Assembly: GCA_000010565.1 (NCBI GenBank)
Contig: AP009389.1
Location: 1,550,001 to 1,614,000, forward strand
Length of the DNA stretch: 64,000 bases
From: Pelotomaculum thermopropionicum SI
Lineage (GTDB): Bacteria > Bacillota > Desulfotomaculia > Desulfotomaculales > Pelotomaculaceae
Reading direction: 5' to 3'
In this document: in pieces, positions 52,214 through 61,069 of the stretch
Layout: every line of letters starts with the position of its first letter
Numbering within the stretch: the stretch's first letter is position 1
Made by a program: the position numbers and the translations under genes
The notes under the pieces: generated by a model
Seen by the model: the letters and a program-made list of their open reading frames with translations, nothing else
The model's database searches: none
What the model was told of the DNA's origin: nothing

Positions 52214-53053
52214 TCATTTTCCCTGCTGCCGGCACTGCAACCGCCACTTTTTTCCATCAGCACAAAAATAACCAAACACCGCCTCCAGTACTCCGCCGCC
52301 GATGGCCAGAGCCTTGTCTGAAATTGCATCGCACTTTGAGTCTTTTCTGGGGTCGATGTCACCTATTTTCATGCCTTTTTTTACTTCAATGCCGTCCCTG
52401 ATTAATCCCCTCAGCACGCCCGGTATCGCGGCTACAACCGGGGCATCATTGACAAAAGCCACCGTTTCACCTTTTTCCACAATATCTCCGATCGATTTTA
52501 CCGTTCTAATAATTCCCTCCGCCGGGGCCCTTAACAGCCTTTCTACCGTATATCCCCCGACATTTCCCGGCCTGCCGGTATCCGGAATTGCGCTGCCGCT
52601 GTAAATAACCCGCCCCAGACTATGACCCCTGCAAGTCTCTACAACCGCATGAACATCCACGCCGGCCGTAAACCCCGGCCCAAGCCCTATGACAAGCGGC
52701 GCCTCATCTTTTGCCGTACCCAGATTGCGCTTGGCCATCCTGGCATCCACCACCACATCCGGGCAAATCATTTTTATAATGGCAGCTTCCGGGTCCACCA
52801 GAACCGGAATGCTCCTGTCTTCAAGCAATTTGAAGACCTGGTCAACCGTCCCGGCCAGACAGGCTTTCACTCCTTCAACCGTAGCCTCCCCGTCATAAAC
52901 CGCTTCAGAAAAGGCCACTTTTCTCCTCACGGCCAGCGGACGGCTTATTTCGGTCATGATCACGTCCAGACCGCATTTAAAAAGGCGGTAGGCAACGCCC
53001 GTGGCAAGATCGCCCGCCCCTTTAATTACTGCAATAGGCCTGCACTGCGCCAT
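52214..53053 (-). CDS. yqeB: YqeB-family selenium-dependent molybdenum hydroxylase system protein
   Basis: 279 aa. PIAVIKGAGDLATGVAYRLFKCGLDVIMTEI is the dinucleotide-binding N-terminus of YqeB; VDARMAKRNLG and GLGPGFTAGVDVHAVVETCRGHSLGRV are characteristic blocks. Established marker of selenium-dependent molybdenum hydroxylases, though its reaction is unknown. Overlaps the XdhC-type gene at its start by one nucleotide. Confidence 0.87.
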   Translation of the reverse strand: MAQCRPIAVIKGAGDLATGVAYRLFKCGLDVIMTEISRPLAVRRKVAFSEAVYDGEATVEGVKACLAGTVDQVFKLLEDRSIPVLVDPEAAIIKMICPDVVVDARMAKRNLGTAKDEAPLVIGLGPGFTAGVDVHAVVETCRGHSLGRVIYSGSAIPDTGRPGNVGGYTVERLLRAPAEGIIRTVKSIGDIVEKGETVAFVNDAPVVAAIPGVLRGLIRDGIEVKKGMKIGDIDPRKDSKCDAISDKALAIGGGVLEAVFGYFCADGKKWRLQCRQQGK

Positions 53054-54195
53054 TATTCTTCACCGCCCGTAAGAATACCGGAAAAGGTGCTTACCGGCTC
53101 AATAAAAACCTCCATCGTTCCGCCGCAAACCATGCCTTCCGACGCCGCTATATCTGCATTCAAAGATATCTTGTGAACCCGCGGCTTTAAATCGTCAATA
53201 ACGTTAAAAGCTTCCAGGCGCACTTCCGATTCACCGCAGCCGCCGCCAATTGTTCCAATAATCCTTCCTTCCCTGAAAATAAGCATTTTGGCACCTGCCT
53301 TGCGGGGTGTTGAGCCGGCCGTTCTGACAATTGTCGCAACAGCAGCAGGCAGCCCTTCCCGGCAGGCCTTTACGGCATTCTGGATTACTTCGATGTCGGC
53401 CGAGGAAGGCATTTCGGTGTCGTTGGGATGGGCAATTTTTCCCGTGCCGCCGGTTTTCAATGAATTTGCGCTGCCGCCCCGGTAGACTTTAATCATTTCA
53501 GCGGCAATGCTTACGGCAATCTCGGCCGGGGTTTCCGCCCCGATATCCAGCCCCACCGGCATATAAACCCGGGCCAGCTTTTCGCTTTCAATTCCTTCCT
53601 GGATCAACTGCTGCCTGGCCATTTCTATTTTGCGCCTGCTGCCAATCATGCCAAGGTACGCAACTGGGTATTTAATCAGGGTCCGCAAGCAGTCCAGATC
53701 GTGCTTGTGTCCCCGGGTAACTATCAGCACGCTGCATTCCGGGCCAAAACTTAAGACCTTTTCAATATCATGAAAACTGCAGCATATTCTCCTGTGAACG
53801 CCTGGAAAACGATCGGCCGATATGTATTCCGGCCTGTCATCAACCACGGTGACCTGATAATCCAGAAGAAGTGCAATACTGGCCACCGGAACCGCTATAT
53901 GACCTCCGCCCAGGATAATAAGCTGGCGCGGCGGCAGATAGGGGTCGATCATAACTGTCACACTTTGTTCCGGCTTTTCCAGGTTGAAAAACTTCTCTAT
54001 TTGAAATCTCAGGTTTGCAGCATTTCCCCGGATCAGCGCAGCCACCTGCTCTTCCAGCCAGGGCAGTTTCATATCGCCCGACTTTACCTCACCGTTAAAG
54101 GCAATAACTTTCTTCTGCCCTATAAGGTTTTCCGGCATACCCTCCTGTCCTATAACCGTAACTATAGCGGTTTCCCTTTCAAGAACGCCGTTCAT
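53053..54195 (-). CDS. XdhC/CoxI-type maturation factor with domains in swapped order
   Basis: 380 aa. A Rossmann-like domain (LIILGGGHIAVPVASIALLL, VLIVTRGHKHDLDCL, YLGMIGSRRK) at about 95-240 precedes the CoxI/XdhC domain (VATIVRTAGSTPRKAGAKMLIF, GTIGGGCGESEVR, CGGTMEVFIEPV) at the C-terminus, the reverse of E. coli-type XdhC. XdhC binds the molybdenum cofactor and inserts it, after sulfuration, into xanthine-dehydrogenase-like enzymes. Same strand as the cofactor genes and between the molybdopterin-binding protein and yqeB. Confidence 0.83.
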   Translation of the reverse strand: MNGVLERETAIVTVIGQEGMPENLIGQKKVIAFNGEVKSGDMKLPWLEEQVAALIRGNAANLRFQIEKFFNLEKPEQSVTVMIDPYLPPRQLIILGGGHIAVPVASIALLLDYQVTVVDDRPEYISADRFPGVHRRICCSFHDIEKVLSFGPECSVLIVTRGHKHDLDCLRTLIKYPVAYLGMIGSRRKIEMARQQLIQEGIESEKLARVYMPVGLDIGAETPAEIAVSIAAEMIKVYRGGSANSLKTGGTGKIAHPNDTEMPSSADIEVIQNAVKACREGLPAAVATIVRTAGSTPRKAGAKMLIFREGRIIGTIGGGCGESEVRLEAFNVIDDLKPRVHKISLNADIAASEGMVCGGTMEVFIEPVSTFSGILTGGEE

Positions 54196-54225
54196 TCTTT
54201 CACTCCCCCCAAATAACAGACAATG

Positions 54226-55269
54226 CTAATTAGAACCTTTGCCGAAAGTGCAGTTCGGGTACCTGCACTGGGAACAGCTCCTGCAAAGGCCGCCGTGGGC
54301 CAAAGCAACTATATCCCGCCGGCTTACCCTCTCCCCTGCCAGCAGCCTCGGCAGTATTAAGTCAACTACGGTAGCCTTGAAAAACATCCCGCAGGCCGGC
54401 ACTCCCATCACAGGCACGTCCCCCAGGTAGGCGAGCATAAACATCGCTCCCGGCAAGGCCGGAGCACCGTACTTTTCCACCCTCGCCCCCGCCAGGTGGA
54501 TGGCTCTGGGCGTTACATCGTCGGGATCAACTGACATGCCGCCGGTAACAAAGATCAAACCGGCCCCGCCGTCCGCCATTCTTTTAATCTTACCTGCTAT
54601 GGTTGCTGCATCGTCTGGAGCATAGTCTATTCCTATCACGCTGGAACCAAAGGATTCCACCTTCTCTGTTATCACCGGCCCGAAACCGTCCCTGACGCGC
54701 TTTTTATAAACTTCATTGCCGGTTATAACCACGCCCACCTTTACTTCTTTAAACGGAACAACCTTTATCACCCACCCGGCCCGCCTGCAGATGTTCTCGG
54801 CTTCTACAACGGTCTGCTCGGGCACCACCAGCGGGATTACTTTGGTGCCTGCCAGCATGTCACCGCTTTTAACTACTGTATTGTTGGGCAGGGTGGACAG
54901 GATCACGTCGGGCAGTTCGTTTATTTCCTCCACAACAGGCACGTTAATTTTTAACAGCCCGTTATAATCGGCATAAAGGTTTACGCGGCTTTCTTTGGGT
55001 TCGCACCACCTTACTCCCTCGCCGGCAACGGCAGTGCCCAACCGGATGCCGGCTTCATCTTCGTGCACGTCGCCCGGTTCCAGCTCTAAAATATAAATGT
55101 TTTCTTTGCCCAGCTTGAGCAGTTCGGGTATGTCCTCTTCTTTTATGATATGCCCCTTTTTAAAAGGAGCACCCTTGAATTCCCCTTTCACAACCTTGGT
55201 TATGTCGTGGCTAAGAACCTTGCCTACTGCTTCATTTACACTGATTGTTTGTAATTTCACAGTTATCAC
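54226..55269 (-). CDS. Molybdopterin-binding protein (MoeA/MogA-like)
   Basis: 347 aa. N-terminal SAF-like segment (VGKVLSHDITKVVKGEFKGAPFKKGHIIKEEDI), MoCF_biosynth domain VGVVITGNEVYKKRVRDGFGPVI and FVTGGMSVDPDDVTPRAI, and a Cys-rich tail CRSCSQCRYPNCTFGKGSN that could bind a metal cluster or the cofactor. First gene of the cofactor operon. Function in molybdenum cofactor handling is likely; which step is unknown. Confidence 0.83.
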   Translation of the reverse strand: MITVKLQTISVNEAVGKVLSHDITKVVKGEFKGAPFKKGHIIKEEDIPELLKLGKENIYILELEPGDVHEDEAGIRLGTAVAGEGVRWCEPKESRVNLYADYNGLLKINVPVVEEINELPDVILSTLPNNTVVKSGDMLAGTKVIPLVVPEQTVVEAENICRRAGWVIKVVPFKEVKVGVVITGNEVYKKRVRDGFGPVITEKVESFGSSVIGIDYAPDDAATIAGKIKRMADGGAGLIFVTGGMSVDPDDVTPRAIHLAGARVEKYGAPALPGAMFMLAYLGDVPVMGVPACGMFFKATVVDLILPRLLAGERVSRRDIVALAHGGLCRSCSQCRYPNCTFGKGSN

Positions 55270-55363
55270 CTCTCAAAGAACCACATAATGCGTCATTCAT
55301 CAATAACCCTTTTACAATATAATATTTTATCATATAAAATGTGAAAATCGGATTTTTTTTAGA

Positions 55364-55377
55364 CTTATAATTATAAG
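55364..55377. promoter_or_regulatory. Perfect palindrome upstream of the cofactor operon
   Basis: CTTATAATTATAAG lies 95 bases before the molybdopterin-binding protein start. Could be an operator, or a promoter -10 in one direction. Not assigned to a regulator. Confidence 0.3.
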
Positions 55378-55453
55378 GAAATCTCCTAATCGCAAAGAGA
55401 TTTACCTAAAATTATTCTTTTGTCATTTTTTGTCTGGTTCAATAGCGCTCGTG

Positions 55454-55512
55454 CAAAAAAAATTAAGATGGGGCGGCCATGGCAAGAATAACACCCCGGT
55501 CAGCCCCATCTT
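55454..55512 (-). terminator. Intrinsic terminator of the DASS transporter gene
   Basis: Minus strand AAGATGGGGC...GCCCCATCTT (55465-55512) followed by AATTTTTTTT, 7 bases behind the stop at 55519. Confidence 0.7.
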
Positions 55513-55518
55513 CACTGC

Positions 55519-56949
55519 TTAAAACAGACCCATGGGACGGGCAAGCAACAGCATCGCAGCGACCATTATGATCGTCCAGAGGACACTGGCCGGCCACCCA
55601 GCCCTGAAGTAATCGGGCATCTTATAGTATCCCGACGGATAGGTAATCAGCGGCACCGGGTCGAGCGGGAGCAGGAAGGCTGCAGACACGGTAAAGCCCA
55701 TCGGGATGATCAGCAGGGCCGGGCTCATGCCCGCGCTGGCAGCAAAGGCAGCGAGAGACGGCACCATGATAGAGACGATAGCCGGGTTAACAGGAACCAG
55801 CAGGTGGATCAAAATTGTAAATATTACAACAATTAGAACTACTACGAGCGGCGATGCGCCCTGGATTCCGCGTAATACCGACTCTGCCACCCAGGTAGCA
55901 GCGCCGGATTTCCACAGGGTCGTACCAAGTGAGCTGGCAGCCCCGATGAGCAGGATGGTATCCCAGCCGATCTTGTGTTTTGAATTTTCCCAGGTCAACA
56001 AGTCTATGCCGGGCAGGAAGAACAGCGCGGCGCCGATGGTGGTCGAAACGGGCAGCGGGATTTTATGATATGGTTCTGTAAACCACGTAATCAGCAAGAG
56101 CACGAAAATTACCAGGAACTTGATTTCTTTAGCCGACATGGGACCCAGTGCCTGGTAATCCTTCTCAATATCTTCAATGCCGACCAGGCGGTCGATTTCC
56201 GGGCGGAAAATCCAGGTCAGAAGCAACCAGGTGAGGGGAACCGTGACAATAACAAAGGGAATACCTACGCTAGACCATTGAACAAAAGATATATCAATGT
56301 TTACTGTGGATTTAAGCAGAGACAAGGTCAACACATTCAATGAAGACCCTGCCGGCGTTGCGACGCCGCCGATTAAGGAGGCAAAGGGAATACCGATCAT
56401 CATAGCTTTGCCAAAGTTGCTGGACCCCACCTTGCAATTGTTCTTCTCCAGTAGGGCCAGTCCAATCGGGAAAAATGCCGCACATGCCGGCACGTCTGAA
56501 ATTACCGTGGAAATTAAAGCAGTAGCTGCCATCAGGTAGAAAAGCGCCTTTTTGGGGCTGCCGCCGGACAAAATGGTCAACTTCATGGAAATCCGCTGGC
56601 TCAATCCGCTCATATTTAAAGCGATGGCCAGGAAAAATGAGGCAAGTACAAACAGCAGGGTTGGGTTGGCAAAGTTGGCCACTGCGTTTGCCTGCGGCGA
56701 AATTCCGATAATATGCTGGATAAACAGGAAAAACAGCGACGCAATTGCTATTGGTACGACTTCAGTAATCCAGGCTATAACCACTACGATCATCAGCGCT
56801 ATAGCTTTTTGTCCTTCAGGCTTTAACCCGGCGGGGCTGGGCAGGTTGGCCAAAATGAAATAAATGGCTAATAGCGCAATTACCCAGACAATTCTTTTTG
56901 TTGTAATGGACATTCCGTTACCGTTATTCTTTGCGTCCATACTCAACAT
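55519..56949 (-). CDS. DASS/SLC13 family sodium:dicarboxylate symporter
   Basis: 476 aa, ATG at 56949 with GGAGGAAGACC before it. About 11-12 hydrophobic helices. Family motifs: PVSTTIGAALFFLPGIDLL, GWDTILLIGAASSLG (conserved Asn replaced by Ser in this 'IGAxxSLG' loop) and TISDVPACAAFFPIGLALL. Probably imports a di- or monocarboxylate for the adjacent molybdenum hydroxylase/CoA-transferase genes. Closely similar to the partial copy at 62997, so a duplicated transporter. Confidence 0.88.
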   Translation of the reverse strand: MLSMDAKNNGNGMSITTKRIVWVIALLAIYFILANLPSPAGLKPEGQKAIALMIVVVIAWITEVVPIAIASLFFLFIQHIIGISPQANAVANFANPTLLFVLASFFLAIALNMSGLSQRISMKLTILSGGSPKKALFYLMAATALISTVISDVPACAAFFPIGLALLEKNNCKVGSSNFGKAMMIGIPFASLIGGVATPAGSSLNVLTLSLLKSTVNIDISFVQWSSVGIPFVIVTVPLTWLLLTWIFRPEIDRLVGIEDIEKDYQALGPMSAKEIKFLVIFVLLLITWFTEPYHKIPLPVSTTIGAALFFLPGIDLLTWENSKHKIGWDTILLIGAASSLGTTLWKSGAATWVAESVLRGIQGASPLVVVLIVVIFTILIHLLVPVNPAIVSIMVPSLAAFAASAGMSPALLIIPMGFTVSAAFLLPLDPVPLITYPSGYYKMPDYFRAGWPASVLWTIIMVAAMLLLARPMGLF

Positions 56950-57055
56950 TGGTCTTCCTCCAGTCAGTTATTATTTTCACAAAGCTAAAAACAAATAATT
57001 AATATGACCGGCGTAAACCACTCTTACTTCTCCTGCCGCCTCCACTCCCCTTTCT

Positions 57056-57099
57056 TTTTTAGACAGGAGAGACGAAATTTCGTCTCTCCTGTCTAAAAA
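57056..57099. terminator. Bidirectional terminator, perfect 44-bp palindrome
   Basis: TTTTTAGACAGGAGAGACGAAA followed by its exact complement, 23 bases behind the hydroxylase large-subunit stop (57123). T-runs on both strands. Confidence 0.75.
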
Positions 57100-57122
57100 T
57101 TGATCACCGGTTACCGAAACCG

Positions 57123-59432
57123 CTATTTCTTTTCTTTTTCCCGCTTTTCTTTAAGAGCCCGCCATACTTTTTCGTAGGTCAGCGGCAGGCTGTTAACGCT
57201 AACACCCATGGCATCAAAAATAGCGTTCCTGAAGGCGCCCATGGTCGGGTTTGTGGAGCCCTCGCCAACCTCTTTCACGCCCCACGGGGCAACCGGCTCA
57301 TAGCTTTCCACGTTGGCAATGGTCAGCTTGGGCATGTCCAGAGCCGTGGGCAGGCGGTAATCGCTCAGGTTGGGGTTGAGGATCCTGCCGTTTTTGTCAA
57401 AGACAACCTCCTCCCATACCGTCTCGCCCATGCCCATATAAATGGCGCCATGAACCTGGCCCTGCATCAGAAGCGGGTTGATCACCTTGCCGCAGTCATG
57501 GATGTCCCAGGCTTCAATAACTTTAATTTCACCGGTTTCCTCGTCAATTTCAACTTCAGCAGCCTGAACGTTAAAGCTGTATGCAGGTGACGTTCCCACC
57601 GCAGCCCCCTTGAAGTTTCCGCCAAGCCGCGGCGGAGTGTAAGAGCCTTTGCCTACAAGCGGTCCCCTCAGCACAAAGAAGCGGCGGGCAACTTCCTCAA
57701 AGGTAAGCGGCGTAACATTCGGTCGGGATATCGAAAAGACCAGCCCGTCCTTGCAGTCCAAATCTTCGGGCGGCAGGTTCATCATGGTGGCGGCCATTTC
57801 TAAAATTTGCTTCTTGATCTCTTCTCCTGCCCTTTTTACCGCCCAGCCGCTCATCAGGGTAATCCGGCTTGAATATGCTCCGAAGTCGTGCGGTGTGGTT
57901 TCGGTATCGCCCGAAACAATCTTCATATTTTCGTAGCGGTAGCCCATAGCCTCAGCCGCCATCTGGCAGAGGACGGTGTCAGAGCCCTGGCCTATATCGC
58001 AGGCCATGGTGTAGAGGGTTGCTGCCGTCCCGTCTTCATGCACCCTGATCAGAGCCGAAGCGTGCGGCAGATCGGTTCTGTATATCGGATAGCCTGCACC
58101 GGTAACAAAGGCTCCGGTGGCAATTCCAATGCCTCTCCCTTTAGGCAGGCCTTTTGCTTTCTTCTCCCGCCAGTTGGTCAGTTCGGCAGCTTTTTCAAGG
58201 CAGGCCTTCAGTTCGCAGGACTGTATGCCAAAGCCGTTGATGGTGACGGTGTTCGGCTTCCTGGCATTGCGCAGCCTGATTTCGATGGGATCTATTCCCA
58301 GTTCCTTTGCTATATTGTCCAGGTGGCTTTCAAAAGCGTACTTGGGCTGAGGTGCACCATGACCCCGCTGGGCGCCGCAGGCAGGAAGGTTGGTGTACAC
58401 CCTGTACAAATCGAACTTGTAGTTTTCAAAGTCATAAGTCAAGGTTAACAATGCACCGGCATAGTATGCCGTTGCAACGCCAAGGCTGGTGTAGGCGCCG
58501 CCGTCGAGAAGGAACTTGGTATGAACGCCGAGGATCCTACCGTCTTTGTCCACGCCGGTCTTAATGTAATATGTGCCCTGGTGGCGGCCGCGGTTATGCA
58601 TAAACATTTCATCGCGGTCGTAGAACATCTTTACCGGCCGCCCGGTAATCTTCGACAGCACGGCGCCGCAAAACTCCAGACCGGTTGGCTCGAGTTTGCC
58701 GCCAAAGCCGCCGCCGACATACGGCTTGATTACCCGCACGTCGCCCATCTTCAGGCCGAATTCGCGGGCAATATAATACTGGAAGTAGTGGACCGACTGG
58801 GTGCTGGAGTAGACAGTAAGCTTATTGTCCTTCCAGATCGATATGGCCGAGTGAGGCTCGATCGGGCTCTGATAGGTACGCTGACCGACAAATACATCCT
58901 CCCGCACATAATAGGCTTCGGCAAAAGCCTTTTCGATGTCTCCGAATTCCTGGTGGATTTCAGTGTTAATATTGCGGGGGAAATTCTCATGAACAAGCGG
59001 CATTCCTTCATCCATGGCGTGCCTGTAATCCAGCACTGCCGGCAGGACTTCATATTCCACTTTAATCAGTTTTAAAGCTTTGTAGCAAGTCTCCTCGTCC
59101 ACACAGGCAACAGCCGCCACTTTGTCTCCAACGTACCTTACCTTGTCAATGCACAGGATATTTTCATCCCAGCGGGCCGGGCTGATACCGTACTTCAAAT
59201 CAGGAACATCTTTAGCTGTAATGACGGCCTTCACGCCAGGCAGCTTTTCCGCTTCGGAAGTGTCTATGCTGATTATCCTGGCATGGGCATAAGGGCTGTG
59301 CAATATCTTGCCGTAAAGCATGTTTGGAAACTTTATGTCCCCGCAGTACCTGGCTGCGCCGGTTACTTTTTCCCGTCCGTCTATTCTTGGTTTGCTCTTG
59401 CCAATAACGGAATACTCGTTACTCATGTTCAT
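57123..59432 (-). CDS. Molybdenum hydroxylase large subunit (XdhA/CoxL type)
   Basis: 769 aa, catalytic subunit. GGFGGKLEPTG, GRPVKMFYDRDEMFMHNRGRH, QRGHGAPQPKYAFE and GVKEVGEGSTNPTMGAFRNA (catalytic Glu) are the xanthine-dehydrogenase family motifs for molybdopterin binding. Substrate side chains such as those of xanthine enzymes cannot be assigned. The yqeBC/mocA genes nearby suggest a selenium-dependent form. Encoded after the small [2Fe-2S] and FAD subunits, so a heterotrimer CoxMSL-like. Confidence 0.88.
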   Translation of the reverse strand: MNMSNEYSVIGKSKPRIDGREKVTGAARYCGDIKFPNMLYGKILHSPYAHARIISIDTSEAEKLPGVKAVITAKDVPDLKYGISPARWDENILCIDKVRYVGDKVAAVACVDEETCYKALKLIKVEYEVLPAVLDYRHAMDEGMPLVHENFPRNINTEIHQEFGDIEKAFAEAYYVREDVFVGQRTYQSPIEPHSAISIWKDNKLTVYSSTQSVHYFQYYIAREFGLKMGDVRVIKPYVGGGFGGKLEPTGLEFCGAVLSKITGRPVKMFYDRDEMFMHNRGRHQGTYYIKTGVDKDGRILGVHTKFLLDGGAYTSLGVATAYYAGALLTLTYDFENYKFDLYRVYTNLPACGAQRGHGAPQPKYAFESHLDNIAKELGIDPIEIRLRNARKPNTVTINGFGIQSCELKACLEKAAELTNWREKKAKGLPKGRGIGIATGAFVTGAGYPIYRTDLPHASALIRVHEDGTAATLYTMACDIGQGSDTVLCQMAAEAMGYRYENMKIVSGDTETTPHDFGAYSSRITLMSGWAVKRAGEEIKKQILEMAATMMNLPPEDLDCKDGLVFSISRPNVTPLTFEEVARRFFVLRGPLVGKGSYTPPRLGGNFKGAAVGTSPAYSFNVQAAEVEIDEETGEIKVIEAWDIHDCGKVINPLLMQGQVHGAIYMGMGETVWEEVVFDKNGRILNPNLSDYRLPTALDMPKLTIANVESYEPVAPWGVKEVGEGSTNPTMGAFRNAIFDAMGVSVNSLPLTYEKVWRALKEKREKEKK

Positions 59433-59441
59433 TTCACCCCT

Positions 59442-59945
59442 TTACTGTACTTCCTGGCCTGAGGCGGCCATAATAGCCTTGACTATGTTTACATATCCGG
59501 TGCAGCGGCAAAGGTTGCCCGCAATTGCTTCGCGCACCTCGTATTCGGTAGGCTTTGGATTTCTGGCAAGCAAGGCCTTCGCCGACATGATCATGCCGGG
59601 TGTGCAGTAACCGCATTGAAGACCGCCGTATTCAATAAATTTCTCCTGAACGATATCGAGTTCTGCCGTCGGGGCGACACCTTCAATGGTCGTAATTTCC
59701 CTTCCGTCCGCCTCCACTGCCAGCATCAAGCAGGAATTAATCGGTTTGCCTTCCAGCAGCACCGTGCAAGAACCGCAGTCGCCCAACTCACAGCCTCTTT
59801 TAGTACCGGTAAGATCCAGCTCGTCCCTTAAAAAGTTAACGAGCAAGGTGTTCGCCTTCACCAGCCTGGTGTATTCGTCACCGTTTACCTTAATGGTAAT
59901 AAGGTAGCGCTTTATTCCATCTTTATCAGTAATGAAGTTCGGCAA
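59442..59945 (-). CDS. Molybdenum hydroxylase [2Fe-2S] subunit (CoxS type)
   Basis: 167 aa. Ferredoxin-type cluster CELGDCGSCTVLLEGKPINSC and second cluster CGYCTPGMIMSAKALL ... GNLCRCTGYVNIV, all eight ligands present. Passes electrons from molybdenum to FAD. Middle gene between FAD and large-subunit genes with gaps of 18 and 9 nt. Confidence 0.9.
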   Translation of the reverse strand: MPNFITDKDGIKRYLITIKVNGDEYTRLVKANTLLVNFLRDELDLTGTKRGCELGDCGSCTVLLEGKPINSCLMLAVEADGREITTIEGVAPTAELDIVQEKFIEYGGLQCGYCTPGMIMSAKALLARNPKPTEYEVREAIAGNLCRCTGYVNIVKAIMAASGQEVQ

Positions 59946-59963
59946 TTTTAATCCCTCCCGTTC

Positions 59964-60833
59964 TTATACGTGCCCGTTATCGATGGCCTTACGCAGGGCC
60001 CGCTTGGTGAATACGCGCACCATATCCCGGCGGTACTCTTCTGAAGCCCTGATGTCGGAAATGGGCTTGCACTCCCTGGAAGCTATAACGCCTGCCTCCG
60101 CTAAAACTTCATCGCTAACCTCTTTGCCTTTCAGGAATTTTTCAGCTTCTTTAGCTCTCATCGGCACGGGCGCCACGGCTCCCAAAACCACACGCGCATC
60201 TTCAATAATGTTATTGACAACTTTGACGGCAACCGCCACTCCGACCACGGCAAGCGCGCCTGCCCGCCTCAGGCCGAATTTGATATATGTGCTTCCCGTC
60301 GTTTCCTGATCAGGAATTATTACCTCGGTAATAATCTCATCCTGGGCCAGGTTGGTCTTGCCGGGCCCCACAAAAATCTCTTCCAGGTCAAAGGTGCGCT
60401 CCCCGTTTACGCCAACCACTTTTACCTTGGCATTAAGAGCTATTAGAATAGGCGGCAGGTCGGCGGAGGGAACAGCATTGCAGATATTGCCGCCGATGGT
60501 GCCGGCATTGCGGACCTGATTGGCAGCCATCTGGTGGGCTGCTTCTGAAACAGAAAGGTATTTTTTATGCAATATTTCTGAATTAACAATCTCGTTATGA
60601 GTTGCCCTGGCCCCGATGACAACGCCTTTACCGGGCACATATTCTATTTTTTTCAACTGGTCAAGGTTCTTAAGGGACACAAGCACTTCTGGGGCTAATA
60701 CGCCATGTTTCATTTTCACCAACAGATCCGTCCCACCGGAGATCACCTTTGCCCGTTCGCCATACTGCGCCAAAAGCTGGCAGGCTTCGGCAATACTTTC
60801 CGGTGCATGGTACTCAAAATCTGGCAGATACAC
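59964..60833 (-). CDS. Molybdenum hydroxylase FAD subunit (CoxM type)
   Basis: About 289 aa from GTG 60833 behind GGAGGAGAAATC; the extension to 60875 lacks family similarity. KVISGGTDLLVKMK and IGGNICNAVPSADLPP are the FAD-binding motifs. There is no extra [4Fe-4S] loop as in 4-hydroxybenzoyl-CoA reductase. First gene of the hydroxylase operon, accepting electrons for NAD+ or another acceptor. Confidence 0.88.
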   Translation of the reverse strand: MYLPDFEYHAPESIAEACQLLAQYGERAKVISGGTDLLVKMKHGVLAPEVLVSLKNLDQLKKIEYVPGKGVVIGARATHNEIVNSEILHKKYLSVSEAAHQMAANQVRNAGTIGGNICNAVPSADLPPILIALNAKVKVVGVNGERTFDLEEIFVGPGKTNLAQDEIITEVIIPDQETTGSTYIKFGLRRAGALAVVGVAVAVKVVNNIIEDARVVLGAVAPVPMRAKEAEKFLKGKEVSDEVLAEAGVIASRECKPISDIRASEEYRRDMVRVFTKRALRKAIDNGHV

Positions 60834-61069
60834 GATTTCTCCTCCTTTTTCAAAATAATTTGACCTTACGCACAAGATTTTAAGTCAGCACAAAAAACCA
60901 GCCCGTAACTGCATCAGCCTCCTTTTTCAAATATAACTTTAAAAAGTAATACTATACTTTATAGTTTTACTTAATAAAACACCATCCCTCGCCAATCTCT
61001 TTTGCCATCCGTTTTGTGAAAAAACGCATTTTCCAAAATATAAAAATTTAGCAATTCAAAGACTGGCTT

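Noticed and set aside
57056-57099. Perfect 44-bp palindrome as a possible mobile-element end or replication structure
   Set aside because: Its place just behind the hydroxylase operon and T-runs on both sides are fully explained by a terminator.
59964-60833. 4-hydroxybenzoyl-CoA reductase assignment for the three-subunit hydroxylase
   Set aside because: The FAD subunit lacks the extra Cys-rich [4Fe-4S] loop that defines that enzyme.
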